Positions 34,490-48,435 of a DNA stretch of 64,000 bases are shown in pieces. The first letter of the stretch is position 1. Each line of letters starts with the position of its first letter. Source of the stretch: Leptoclinus maculatus (lineage: Eukaryota; Chordata; Actinopteri; Perciformes; Stichaeidae); contig JAVDOI010000134.1 in the NCBI GenBank assembly GCA_032191485.1, positions 141,001 to 205,000 on the forward strand. The letters are read 5' to 3'. The position numbers were made by a program, and so were the translations under genes. The notes below the pieces were generated by a model, which did no database searches, was not told the DNA's origin, and saw nothing but the letters and a program-made list of their open reading frames with translations.

Positions 34490-37400
34490 GTGAGTGTCAG
34501 TGTCTGGCTAAACTATGACTCTGCAGTGAGTTACAATGATGCAGTTACAGCTAATATCCGTTCCATGAAAATGGCAGAACCTACTTCCACTGGGGTGCTG
34601 TCTATACTCCCCACCTCTTGTTGTCTTACCCCTCTGGGATACATGAGGGAAACCTTAAAAGTCAGCACAAAGTGTTGCATTTCAAGATGGAAAAATCACC
34701 TCAATGTCAAGTCAACAGATGTGTTGTGTATATAGAGTTGTGCAACATTCTTCAGTTCTTCCCTTAGACGGCAGCTGTGAGAGGAACAGGGCTAGCGGGC
34801 GCTTGAACAACGGTATACCCATGGTGCCTCGGAGAAGGAGTCCATCAGAACTGGACAGTTTTCGAAGCTCCCTGCCTGTCCATGAACGCCAGGAAGAGAT
34901 CCTCCGGCTCATCGGAGAAAACAGGGTTGTGTTGGTGGTTGGAGAGACTGGCTCTGGAAAAACGACACAGGTGGGTCTGCCTCAACACTTTGGTCCCGAC
35001 TGACGCATCTCCACTACAAACATTCATGAATCCCATAGGATGAACCCTAGTCTTTTCGGTGGTCCTCTTGACTCTTCAACTAGTGCCAAAACTAACAGTA
35101 TTCCAATCAGCCTCAGATGTTCAGTGCTAATTAGCACATTTGAACACGTTAACACTCTTAAGCCCCAGTTCCACCGAAAGCCGGACATACTACGGATGTC
35201 CCCGGATACACTACGGATCAGATCCGGGGTCATCCGGGAGTGGAACCGTAGTGAAACCGTAGTCAGTCCGGGACGTTCCGTGATGAACCGTAGTAAAACC
35301 GTGGCCATCCGCGGCGTATCCGGGAAGACGAGCGGCTCGTCGGACGTACAACTAACTAACATCCGGGGTGATCCGGGGACATCCTGGAATGGAGAGGGGG
35401 GCGGAGTTGATCGTAGCGCATCCGGGAAGAAACGTAGTAGGACCGGGATGAACCGTAGTAAGACCGGGATGAACCGTAGCATAGCCGTGTTAATCCGGGA
35501 TGAAACGGGAGCTAGTTGACACCCCGGAGCACCCCGGATGGGTTTAATTTTCGGCGTGTTGTTGTCGTCTGAGGAAGATTCTTCTTCTCTTCTTTTCTTT
35601 TCTTCTTCTGCCGCTGCAGCAGCAGCTTTCTTCTTTGCAGCAGTCATCGCCTTCTTCTTGGGTTTAATTTTCGGCATGTTGTCCTTTCAAATATTTTCGG
35701 AAGAGTGATTTTGTCTCTGAAAATCAGAACTATTTATACCCTGACGCTTCATCCGGGACGCATCCGGGCCGTGTCCGTAGTTGAACCGTGGTCAAACCGT
35801 GCTCATCCGTTGTCAAACCGTGGCCATCCGGGATGAACCAGGCTTGAACAGGGGTGATCCGTGGCGGAACCATTGTAGAACCGTAGTAGAACCGGGAAAC
35901 ATGTCAAATGTGTTGTCATCCGGGACGATTTCCTTCCCGGATCACCCCGGTTCACCGCGGATCACCCCGGTTCTCACCTCTTTTTATCCGGGGACATCCG
36001 GCTTTCGGTGGAACTGGGGCTTAAGTCTTGTTTCTGCCTGTTTTACATACGTGTTGTTTTTTTGTCATTATTGTCCTTACTAGAAAGTTAAAAGATACAG
36101 ACGGGAAACTATGAGAGAATTTGGAACTGTCTCTTCATTTTTCTTTTGAAATATTGTGACACTAAAACAGGGGCTAAATCTACTGATATTGGATAAGTAT
36201 TGCGTAGTATGTATGGTTTGAGCCGGAGGTAATCCTGTGTCACTGTGCATTGTCCAGATCCCACAGTTCATGCTGGACGAGTGCAGCAGGAATGGAGAGC
36301 CCTGCAGGATCTTCTGCACTCAGCCCAGACGGCTGGCTGCCATCGCTGTGGCTGAGAGAGTGGCAGCGGAGAGAGGAGAGAGTGTGGGCCAGACTGTCGG
36401 TTATCACATCAGACTAGAGAGCAGGTACAGTAGATCAGAGCCTCTTATCTTAACGCTTCATGTGTTCATCATTTACACCTACAGTAGAACAACTAGTTCA
36501 ATTCAATTTAACTTCTTTCCCCGCTTTGTGCACTTTTAAATTAAACTTTCAATCCGTTGTATTCTTAACGGATGTACAATTGATATACTGTCTGCAGTGG
36601 GTGAGCAAGTTATGTTGTAAAAGATGCTGCATTCATTTATTTTAATACATCCATGTGAAATGTAGTTCACTCTGTTTGCTTTCCAACCATTACAACAGTT
36701 TAAACATACATCTTTTTTAAAATGTCAGATACTCGGATCCTCCTCAAAACTCGGCTTGCACAAATACAGTCTACACAGAGATCAGTCCTTTTTCATCTTC
36801 CCGCTTATGCAGGCTAACTACCATGGTAGCATTAGCTTAAGCTACATTTGTCTATGATTAAAGATTTGTGGAGCTTGTAGCCTTGTGACCACCGGTCGGA
36901 GTTGCAGTTGTCCCGCTTAAGAGGGAGCGGTGTGTCTCGCTGTTCGGACCGGTGGACGCTCCTATCTTCAATCTTAATTTGGTAAATGATAAATGGACTG
37001 TTCTTGTACAGCGCTTTTCTAGTCTTCCGACCACTCAAAACGCTTTAACACTACATGTCATCATTCACACCCTGATGACGGGGGCTACCATGCAAGGTGC
37101 CACCTGCCCATCAGAACTATCTAACATTCATACATCATTCACACACCGTAAGGCACAGCTACAGGAGCAATTTGGGGTTAAGTGTCTTGCCCAAAGACAT
37201 ATCGACATGGACTAGCGGAGCAGGGGATTGAACCGCCGATCCTGTGATTGAAGGACGACCCTGCTCTACCACTGAGCCACAGTCGCCCCGTGAACATCGA
37301 TCAGTGACATCCATTAACATTGTTTCTGTAACATCAGACTTACCGTTTGTTAGTTTTCCACGGTTGGCAGAGCTAATTGAGTGGCGCGCTAACGTCACCG

Positions 37401-40400
37401 TGTCCACTCGGTGTTAGCAGAGTGCTCTCGCTCAGGCTAACTTGGGGGCGCGCTAATTCTGACAGCTACCGTACTAGGGAAGAGAGTGTCCTCGCTCCCC
37501 TCATTATACCAACTGTTTTCTGACCTGTTTCCACAGTAGAGTGCTCTCGCTCAGGCTAACTGGTGGGACACCAATATTTACAGCGACTGTGCTAGTGAAG
37601 AGAGTGTCCTTGCTCCCCTCTCACTGACTGTTCCCTGTCTGTTTAGAGTACAGTCTCTGCCTGAAAACTAATGTCTGAAAAGGGTTCTTCTGAGGTGACT
37701 CTAAGTCCTCTATTTAACTTCCCTGTCTAACGTTTGCGAGCCTGTGTAACACTTAATGACTCCAGTAACTGTTGACTTTGAAACCTCAGGGTCTCGCCTA
37801 AGACGCTGCTGACCTTCTGCACCAGCGGAGTGCTCCTCAGAACATTGATGGCTGGAGATGCCAGCATGACAACTGTCACACATGTCATTGTGGTGAGCCT
37901 CAAGACTAGAAATAAACAGGACATACAGTCTCAGAAAATGATTTGACTCTGTTATCCTGCATGTATTAGAAGCTGGGATTGTTCTTTGAAAAACAGCATT
38001 TTCATTGGGTGTTAAGTTTCAGCTCCCAGTTTGACTTTAGTTTGAACATGTTAAAGTGACTTGCTGTGTTCAAACAGGATGAGGTGCATGAGCGTGATGG
38101 TCTGACTGACTTCCTGCTCACCAAGATGCGGGATGTGCTTCAGAAGATTCCCACACTGAAACTGATCCTGTCCAGTGCAGCTCTGGATATAGACCTGTTT
38201 CTTCAGTACTTTGGCTCCTGCCCTGTGATCCACCGTACGTCCCGCTAACTCTGTGTTCACTAACTGAATGCTCATACCAGCTATTACTTGTTATTATTTT
38301 TATACATTTCAAAACATGTTTAAATGTAACAAGGCATCCTATTGGATGATCCCAGCATAGGTAATATGTATCACATGTTTGTCACATGTGTATACTTCAC
38401 ATATTACGGCAGAAAGACCTTCTTTCAGTGGATGAAAACTATTTGCGGTCAATAGAGTGTTCCTGTAGTTTTTGACCATGTTTGATTAATGTAACATCTA
38501 AAAAGTTTAAGTTCAGATCTGACATTTCTATCAAAATAGACTGATAAATACTGGAGCGAGTGTTCCAGTCAGAACATGTTTCATTCAAGAAACGGTTCAT
38601 TCTAATACAAAGATGGGTTATTATTGTTAACTGAAGTAATGCAAATGCAGTGTAATCTGGTGGGAGTGTTATCTGTGTATGTGGAATTTGGTGTTAATTA
38701 TTAGTAAATTAAGCGTTTTGTTTTATGTTTAGTCATAGGAAGACAGTTCGAAGTGAAGGAATTCTTTCTGGAAGACATTTTGACGCTGACGGGCTTCAAC
38801 AATAAGGACATGAAGAAATACAAAGAAGAGACACAGAGAAGTATGAAGCTTTTATGAATTAGTCCACAGAATCAGACTGAATATATCAAATGCATTATAG
38901 CCTTCCACCTGGCTTTGTCTTAATCTCCTCTGTGTATCACATTCTCAGAGGAGAAGAAGCAGAAGTGTTTGACGGAGTGGTGTAAGGCAGTAGAGGAGAA
39001 ACAGAGGACCCCTGTGTCTGCCCTGGGCTTCCTCCAGGACAGCAGCTCCCTGGACAGAGGGGACAGCACCTTCAACAAGCTGGTAAACCAACACCATCCC
39101 ATACACACCCCTCTCTATGCACTGCTTCAGTGGGACAGTCCCGTCTCGTTATCAATGTCGGTACAAGAAAACAATTATGATTAAAGGATTATCTTATCTG
39201 ATCCAACTGAAAAACTCAACCCATTGTTGCCAACTCTTTTCCAATTAAAGTAGCTAGCAGCACTAGATCCCAACCTAGAAAGCCTCCAAGTGGTCAACAC
39301 TGACAGCCTAGACCGGTAGGTAGGTAGACCAGTAGGTAGACCAGTAGTGGTGGAACTGACCTCTGTCGATCTGTGATCCGTACAGATCCCCCCTCACGGT
39401 TCAGCACACATTAGAACTGTGGATTAACTACACAGTTTAACGTGTGAAATAAAGTTTTACTGACCTCGTTATCCGCCAATATTCAGTAAAATATATGATC
39501 AGGACATCATTTATGTTTTTCTAGTCACTGATCTCTGATGATGTGTAAATCAACGAGGAGAGCTAGTAACGTTAGCAGCACCGCTAACGGCTAAAGTATG
39601 AAGGTTCTGTTCAGTTACATTATGATGCGTTCAGGCTCTGTTCAGTCAAAGGTCAATTATAACGTGATGTGTTCACATGTAATCTCGTAAAACGTAGTTG
39701 GTGAGAAACTTGAATAAATCCAGATGTTTTCACAACATAAATAGATATTAGAGATGAACTATGAGCTGTTAACACTAGCTCTAAGCACATTACAATACAT
39801 CGTTAAAACTACTAATGACATGATTTAATCAATGAAAATACAATCTTTTATTTCCTTATCATTTGAATTGTGTACCTTTTTATGAACAAAACACTATAAA
39901 TTACTTTAACAAAGTAAAAGGATAACAATTAGAATGTTTGATGGTTTACTGACTTCAGAGCGGTTGAAATGATTTTTGGGACGGTGGCAAAAAAGTCTGG
40001 ATCCTTGTAGACCAGCTGCTATAATCAAACAAAGAGATCTGTATCTGACAATATGGATCATTAATGATCTGCAATTAGTATCGGAGGCAAAAACAAACAT
40101 GATCAGGGATCTCTGAAAGTTATATTTTGTGCTGATCTGATCTGTGATACAAACAAACAGAGTTTTATGATCCGTTGCACCGCTAGTAGACATGCAGATT
40201 GACAGGTAGGTAGATGGACATGTAGTCAGGTAGATGGACATGTAGTCAGGTAGATGGACGTGTAGTCAGGTAGATGGACGTGTAGTCAGGTAGATGGACA
40301 TGTAGTCGGGTAGATGGACATGTAGTCGGGTAGATGGACATGTAGTCAGGTAGATGGACATGTAGATGGACGTGTAGTTAGGTAGATGGAAGTGTAGTCG

Positions 40401-43400
40401 GGTAGATGGACGTGTAGTCGGGTAGATGGACATGTAGTCAGGTAGATGGACATGTAGATGGACGTGTAGTTAGGTAGATGGACGTGTAGTCGGGTAGATG
40501 GACGTGTAGTCGGGTAGATGGACGTGTAGTCGGGTAGATGGACGTGTAGTCGGGTAGATGGACGTGTAGTCGGGTAGATGGACGTGTAGTCGGGTAGATG
40601 GACGTGTAGTCGGGTAGATGGACGTGTAGTCGGGTAGATGGACGTGTAGTCGGGTAGATGGACGTGTAGTCGGGTAGATGGACGTGTAGTCGGGTAGATG
40701 GACGTGTAGTCGGGTAGATGGACGTGTAGTCGGGTAGATGGACGTGTAGTCGGGTAGATGGACGTGTAGGTAGGTAGATGGACGTGTAGGTAGTAGGGGT
40801 GCAACGGATCACAAACCTCACGGTTCGGTTCGGATCACGGTTCTTGAGTCACGGTTCGGATCATTTTTCGGATCAACAAAGAAAAGGGGAGGAGACAAAT
40901 ATAACTTTGCTTTCCATTTATTAATTAAAGAACTTCAAGAACACTTAAAGAAAAGAACTTTGGGCTATAGTCTTATATAAAAACTAAAATATTGAAGATG
41001 TCCAATTTGAAATGAATTAAATACAATTAAAACATTCAAGAATATTCAATTCTGTTTAAGTATAAGTGCAACATGAGGTATGTTGATGCCCTCGTCCTTT
41101 GATCAATATTGAAAGAATATGTGAGCTAGCTTCCACTGTTTCAACTGAACTGAACTGCTCGGCAACAACTTGGGTCTATGTTTACTTCCTGTCAGGTTAT
41201 GTCATTCAAATACACAATAATATTTACCATTACTGTGACATTGTTCAAAAAGATGAGAAAATCTCCATTGTCTGGGGAGAGGGTAGACCTTTCTGTAGTG
41301 ACTGTTACTATTGGGCCTATAGCTTCCACTCTGATGCTTCTGTCAGCACCTGCACCAGGTGTGTGTCTGTGTGACTCTCACAGAGGGGGCGTGTCTACAG
41401 CACCTGTCTGCGGTGACCCTCGCAGAGGGGGCGTGTCTACAGCACCTGTCTGTGTGACTCTCACAGAGGGGGCGTGTCTGCAGCACCGGACTATGAATCA
41501 CTCCGCCGTGGTGAAAGCGGTCACAGTCTTTTCCTTGTCGTATGTCTTTCTTTTTAAATAACGCCTACATACCGTAACGGTTTTGTCCACCACCCTTATC
41601 CGTCATTATACTTTACAGGGAAGACAAAATGATCCCAAACTTGTGACTTAAATGACCCGGGAGCTTCTGAAGTTCCTCCGCTCGCCGTGACTTTCGCCGT
41701 TAAATGCTTTTAACCTGCTCCGTTCACGTGAACACACTACTGCTTTATATCTGTTCACTGACATACGGATCGACCCGTGATCCGTTACACCACTAGTAGG
41801 TAGGTAGATGGACGTGTAGTCAGGTAGATGGATGTGTAGGTAGGTAGATGGACGTGTAGGTAGGTAGATGGACATGTAGGTAGATGGACATGTAGGTAGG
41901 TAGGTAGATGGACGTGTAGTTAGGTAGATGGACGTGTAGTTAGGTAGATGGACGTGTAGGTAGGTAGATGGACGTGTAGGTAGATAGATGGACGTGTAGT
42001 TGGGTAGATGGACGTGTAGTTGGGTAGATGGATGTGTAGTTAGGTAGATGGATGTGTAGTTGGGTAGATGGATGTGTAGTTGGGTAGATGGACGTGTAGT
42101 TGGGTAGATGGACGTGTAGGTGGGTAGATGGACATGTAGGTAGGTAGATGGACGTGTAGGTAGGTAGATGGACGTGTAGTTGGGTAGATGGACGTGTAGT
42201 TGGGTAGATGGACGTGTAGATGGACGTGTAGTTGGGTAGATGGACGTGTAGTTGGGTAGATGGACGTGTAGATGGACGTGTAGTTGGGTAGATGGACGTG
42301 TAGTTGGGTAGATGGACGTGTAGATGGACGTGTAGTTGGGTAGATGGACGTGTAGATGGGTAGGTAGGTAGGTAGGTAGATGGACATGTAGGTAGGTAGG
42401 TAGATGGACGTGTAGGTGGGTAGATGGACGTGTAGTTAGGTAGATGGACGTGTAGTTGGGTAGACGTGCAGGTGGTAAGTAGACATGTAGACGGGCAGGG
42501 AACGCAGTGGAGAAGACATGGTCTTGAGGCAGGATTGGACTATTGGGAGGGACTGAGAAGCTTTGAATTGTGTGTGGAGTGTCTGTTGTTTGAGCTAGCA
42601 CGGTGCAGTTCCTGTACTGTCGAGTGGGCGAAAACCGAACTGCAGGGTTTCAACTAGGTTATTAGAGTGCAGGTGGGTTTGAAGTTGTGTGGCAACAAGG
42701 CTTTCAGGGGTGTTTGAGAGGAAGGGAGGGTTGGAAATTGGCCATTAGTGGTTGAGGCAGGATGGATCAAGACCAGGTTTTTTGAGAATTGGGGTGAAAG
42801 CGGTAGTTTTCAAGGGGACATTTCGATGGGACAGTAAGGAATTGAAGCAGTTGGTGAGGTGAGGCTTTTCAGAAAGATGTTTTTCTGACTAGTTGTGGAC
42901 ATGGCGTTGGGGGTGGGATAGTGAACTGGATGAGGTGATGATCAGACAGAGACTGGTGGATGTTGAGTATCCGTAAATTGACAGAACAGACCAGGTTAAG
43001 GATACGGCCTTTGACATGGGTGGGGAAAGTGACATGCTGAATGAGGTTGAAATCGTCAAGCAAGGTGGTGAATTCAGATGAAAACTTGTGGGTGGATGGG
43101 TCAATGTGAATGTTAAAATCAACTATTGTGAGGAGTTCAGACAGGAAAGATGAGTTAGGTTTGGGTCCACAGTAAAGTGAGGATTATAGTCATTGAGCAA
43201 CAAGCTTTAAATGCTGATTGAATAAGACTGAAATGAGACGGACGGGGTTTGCACATGTAGTCATAGGCTGTAAATAGAAACAATTAGCTGTGGTTCTGGA
43301 GTTAGACAGCTAAACATTCATAAGATGGTAAATCAGGGACCTAAAAAGTCAATGCACTGATCACATCAAATCTCATTTATAAAGAAAAGGATGTACTATT

Positions 43401-46400
43401 CGGTGTACTATTTTGTGTCGCAGGCTGAGAATGACACGGAACAGCTGGAGCCGTGGCTGCTGAAGGAGATGGACTCGTGCATTTCCAACATTTTCCTCAA
43501 TGAAGACCAGGATGCTTTTATTCAGCTCTTCAACCTCATCCTCTATGAAAGTGTAAACGGTACGACTCTCAGAGCTGATCTCTGCTCTCACTCACTTTTC
43601 TGAAATCACTCATCTTTCTTACACCCCTCATATCATGTACCTTTACTGGCCCTGTGCTGTCCTCAGTGTAGTGTGAAATGAATGGATGTATGAAGATATG
43701 AAGGCTCACATTGTTTTCTTTACCTAGTGGACTACAGGCACAGTGACACAGGGGCCTCTCCTCTGATGGTGGCAGCAGCTCAAGGGTTCCTCACACAGAT
43801 GGAGCAGCTGCTCAGCATGGGGGCAGACATCAACATGAAGGCATCCAATGGCTGGTAGGACGTCCACCATGTTGTCACCCGGCTGACGTTAGGCCGCTAT
43901 GTTAAATGACGTGACGTCCATGGACATGAAGGAGCCAGGAGCACATGTACTGTACATAGCACATTGTATTGTTTTAATATTCCTCCAAGCTGTTGCATTG
44001 AGTGTCAGTGTTCATCTCATTTCAGGACAGCCTTAGACTTTGCCAAACACTTCCAGCAGACAGATGCTATGGATCTACTCAAATCGTCCATGTGAGTGTA
44101 ATGTTGACCACGATGTGCAAAACTAAACTAACTCTTCTAAAAAGGGGAAAAGGAGTAATCCGTTTCTTTTTTTTTGCCAAAGAGAGGCAGTGTTAATAGC
44201 ATGTATTTGGTGTTTCTGGAATGTTCAATGTAAAAATGCATCATTCTCAATATATTAAACATACATTTGGAATAGCTGACTTTTCCCTTTGCTGCAGTGG
44301 CATTTGTGGCTATGGTCAGCCCATCTGCCCCCAATCATTTTTGCACAGTCCCTGAAGAAGCTGCACATAAAGTAAAGGCTAGTCTGAATTGAACTACAGT
44401 TTGAGAAGGTTTTCTAAATGCGTACTGTGCAGTCCTCTGGGAGAGGTGAGCGGCCTGGATGAGTCCACTCTGATGCAGTGTGGCAGTGCGGAGCTGAGCC
44501 CTGAAGAGCAGGAGCTGCTCAAGCTGTACCACCACAGCTTTGACGATGAGCGGGTGGACCTGGACCTCATCATGGATCTGCTGCACTACATCTGCTCCAC
44601 CACCAGTGATGGTGAGCCTCAGCACTTCATTTGAACAACATTGCTGTTTACTGTACGATTCTCACTACCGAGTCGAACCGTTGCCTGGCGAACGTGACTA
44701 TTAATCACAGGCCGATTCAGGGAACACGGATGATATTTCAGGATTATTACAATCTGAGCTTCTATCTGTTGGTCTTCAGGTGCTGTCCTGGTTTTTCTTC
44801 CTGGATATGATGAGATTGTGACACTCAGGGACCGCATCCTGTATGACGATAAGAGATTCACCACCCACTCTGAAAGGTGAAACTTTGAACATCGTGCAAC
44901 ATCTATAGTAGTCTATGTTTTTAGATATGTTGACTTGAAGTCATGATAAGTTGGAGACGTGGTCCTGGATTCGTCTGGGCCTTATTGCCATGTGTTGAGT
45001 TGATTGTGTTGAGCATAGTATAGCACAGCAGCATATTATGTAGCGTGTCTTTGACGGAGGTGTGTCCTCTCTCAGGTACCAGGTGTTCACTCTACATTCA
45101 GACATGCAGACTATGGATCAGAAGAGAGCCATGAAGAACACTCCACCTGGTGTCAGGAAAATAGTGAGTCACTGAGTCAGGACACCAAAGCTGCATCCTG
45201 TCTACACGATGACTAGGAGCTGGTGACTAGTAGGGTTTGCCCTTCGAACGGAACTTTACAGGAACTTTGTAGGATACTAACTCACTATCAGACTAAAGAA
45301 TAACATTTAGAAATGTTTTCCTTTCAGATTCTTTCTACTAACATTGCTGAGACGAGCATCACTATCAACGATGTGATCTTCGTCATTGATTCAGGAAAGG
45401 TCAAAGAGGTACACTCACTGGAATTGGATTTACAAAACAAGAGTAAAATGAGGTCTAACAACAAATAAAGGTTCACACTCGGTGGTTGGTAATGAACTCC
45501 TCAATGTGTTTCCTGTTGTAGAAGTCCATTGATACCCTCAGTCATGTCTCCATGTTGAAGACGGTTTGGATCTCGAAAGCCAGCGCTTTGCAAAGGAAGG
45601 GAAGGTAACCAGCAATGTCCACACTCTTGATCTTATATCTGACCTCGTATAGACTCAATGTCTGCTCTTAATGTCGGTGTTAAAGAATCTACTGAGTGTG
45701 TGTGACCCGTCCACAGATCCGGCCGCTGCAGACCAGGGATTTGCTTCCGCCTCTTCAGTCGACTCAGGTTCAACAACATGCTGGAATTCCAGGTTCCACA
45801 GCTGCTGCGGATGCCACTGCAGGTAGCAACACACACACACGCACACACACTCACACACACACACCCTTCATAGCCTGTTGCATGTGGAAGTACTTGCTTT
45901 CAAGACATTCTTCACAGCAAGTGTTTTAAGATTTACACTCAGTTTTTTCAGTTATTATTGGAGGATTCTAATAGAATGAAGTAGATCTTGATGAGCACCA
46001 ACACAGACCTACTTAGAATGCATAGCCTTAGTAATGGGCTGTAATAGTGATGATATGTCATGTTGTGTGTGTGTAAGGAACTGTGTCTGCAGTCCAAACT
46101 GCTGGCCCCCTCCTCCTGTCCAGTAGCTGAGTTCTTGTCCAAAGCTCCACAGCCTCCTGCTGCACATGCCATCAGGAACGCTGTGCAGATGCTAAAGGTA
46201 AGAAATACTCCTACGTACCTCAATTATTCCTGATCTCTGACACGAGCAACTACACGAGCACATACAAGCCTACACATCCACATTCAGTATTACAGTTTGT
46301 ATCGATACATACCGCTGTTCTCTGCAGACAATAGATGCTATGGACCAGTATGAAGACCTGACTGATCTGGGCTACCACCTGGCTGATCTCCCCGTGGATC

Positions 46401-48399
46401 CCCACTTGGGCAAGATGGTGCTGTGCGCTGTGGTGCTCAAGTGTCTGGACCCCATTCTAACCATTGCCTGTACACTGGCCTACCGAGACCCTTTCATCCT
46501 TCCCGCTCAAGCATCTCAGAAAAGAGCTGCACTACACAACCGCAAATGTTTCACCTCCACCTCCTTCAGCGACCACATGGCCCTGCTGAGAGCCTTCCAG
46601 GTAGGTGGGGGATGAATATGGGAAGCCCTTGATTTGAGGGGAGATGTAAAGGGATGCTTCCTGTAATCTTATCTTTTTTTTTTCTCCTGTGAAATACATT
46701 CTAGTTTTACCTCCTCAGGTCTCTATGAAGTGAAAATACAGCATGCCTGAATGCCTGATTATTGTTTAGTTTAACTGCTCATACATTATTGCTGTGGTTT
46801 AGATATATCTGGGCCTTTTACACTGTTTGAGACGGGGGGGGATATGGCCAAAATCTTCTATCACCTAGTGGCGGGCCGTCAGGGCCTTCAAGGCCTTCTC
46901 TGCTGGCCTAAACAGAATCACAAAGTTATATCTATTTTATAATTTAATAATTTTTCTTAAACACACTACATGTATCATAATTTATAAAAATATTGTTCCC
47001 ATTATCTTATTTTCTCATTGCACAGCTACTGTCTTCCTCAGTTGCTTCCAGTGCAGCTTGTTTTAAGTAGAGCTTTTATCCAATCAGATTATGATATTTA
47101 GGAGCACTGTCTCCAAAAATAGTCACAAAATGTGACATAATGGTCGCAGTCTAGTCAAGAGTATTGTTATCAAGTAATGTGTGACAATCCATCATGATGC
47201 ACATGTAAAGTGATATTCCCCGGCTGAATGGAGTTCATGTTTGTCCTGTGTGGTGTCAGGCATGGCAGAAGGCCCGCAGTGAGGGCTGGGAGAGATCCTT
47301 CTGTGAGAAGAACTTCCTGTCCCAGGCCACCATGGACATGATACTCGGCATGAGGACACAGCTGCTGGGACAGCTCCGAGCCATTGGTCCGTTCCACTTT
47401 CATTTTCCTTTTATATTTGACCCGCCATCACCAGCCTGGCTGTGATCCACTTAACATCCACTTGTGTGTCTATATCGCTTTGTACAGTAAAGCATGTGGC
47501 GGAGACAGAGACTTCATGGTGCATTCAGGTTCACCTCGTAAACTCAAGCTGTTGTTGTAAACCCTCCTGCCATCTTATTTTTGTTGTTCAGTTTTTCCCA
47601 ATTTACTGGTGAAATAAGTTATTGTTATCATCATTTAAATGTCATCACACGTAGTGTGGTACGTTCCTAAAACATGCACCCTTGAAACCACGTAGCCTCA
47701 TTTTAAAGAAGAAAATGACAGTTGTCAGGAAATAAAACCGTTGATCTGTATGAAACAAGACCCCGTAGTCTAACGATGACAAATCGGGACATTTAAATCG
47801 ATTGGAGAATTGTGGCCCCGTCATATAAAAGTACAAACATGGAAGTCTGACTTTGAAGGAAGAAAACACATTTGTTATTGAAGTAGTTTTTGTCGCATGC
47901 ATAAATGAAGATGGATTTAAAGCGGCCCGTTTGTTTCCCAGGTTTCGTGCGAGCCCGCGGGGGCAGTGACATCCGGGATGTGAATCTGAACTCTGAGAAC
48001 TGGGCCGTGGTGAAGGCAGCCCTGATGGCTGGCATGTATCCAAACATGGTCAATATCAACCAGGAGACCTCCCTGCTCTCCAGTAACCGGGAGAAGAAGG
48101 TCCACTTTCATCCCACATCTATCCTGAGCCAGTCCCAGTTGAAGGAGGTAGGGGAACAAATGATTGATATAATCCTTTCAGCATTTTGTTTTCTAGCTTT
48201 TGAAAAGAGTCAAATCCATGTAGGTTTGTCCTCTGAAGCCACAGAGGAGGGAACTGCATGTACACATGGATCCCCTCAACTATGGCTTGGTGCATATGTT
48301 CTTTACTTTCATGCACATTGGATGAAGTGGATTTTCTCTGCAGCCCCTATACGCAGCACCGACAGACGGATTGACAGACAAAAGGTTTTAGTTGTGTTA

Positions 48400-48435
<36 letters not shown>

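Noticed and set aside
40346..42601. Long minus-strand frames with a 20-residue YTSIYPTTRPST-like period
   Set aside because: Translation of the 20-bp intronic minisatellite; ythdc2 is on the other strand and the array is in its intron.
47645..48159. Minus-strand frames across ythdc2 exon 22
   Set aside because: Shadow of the conserved plus-strand OB-fold exon.
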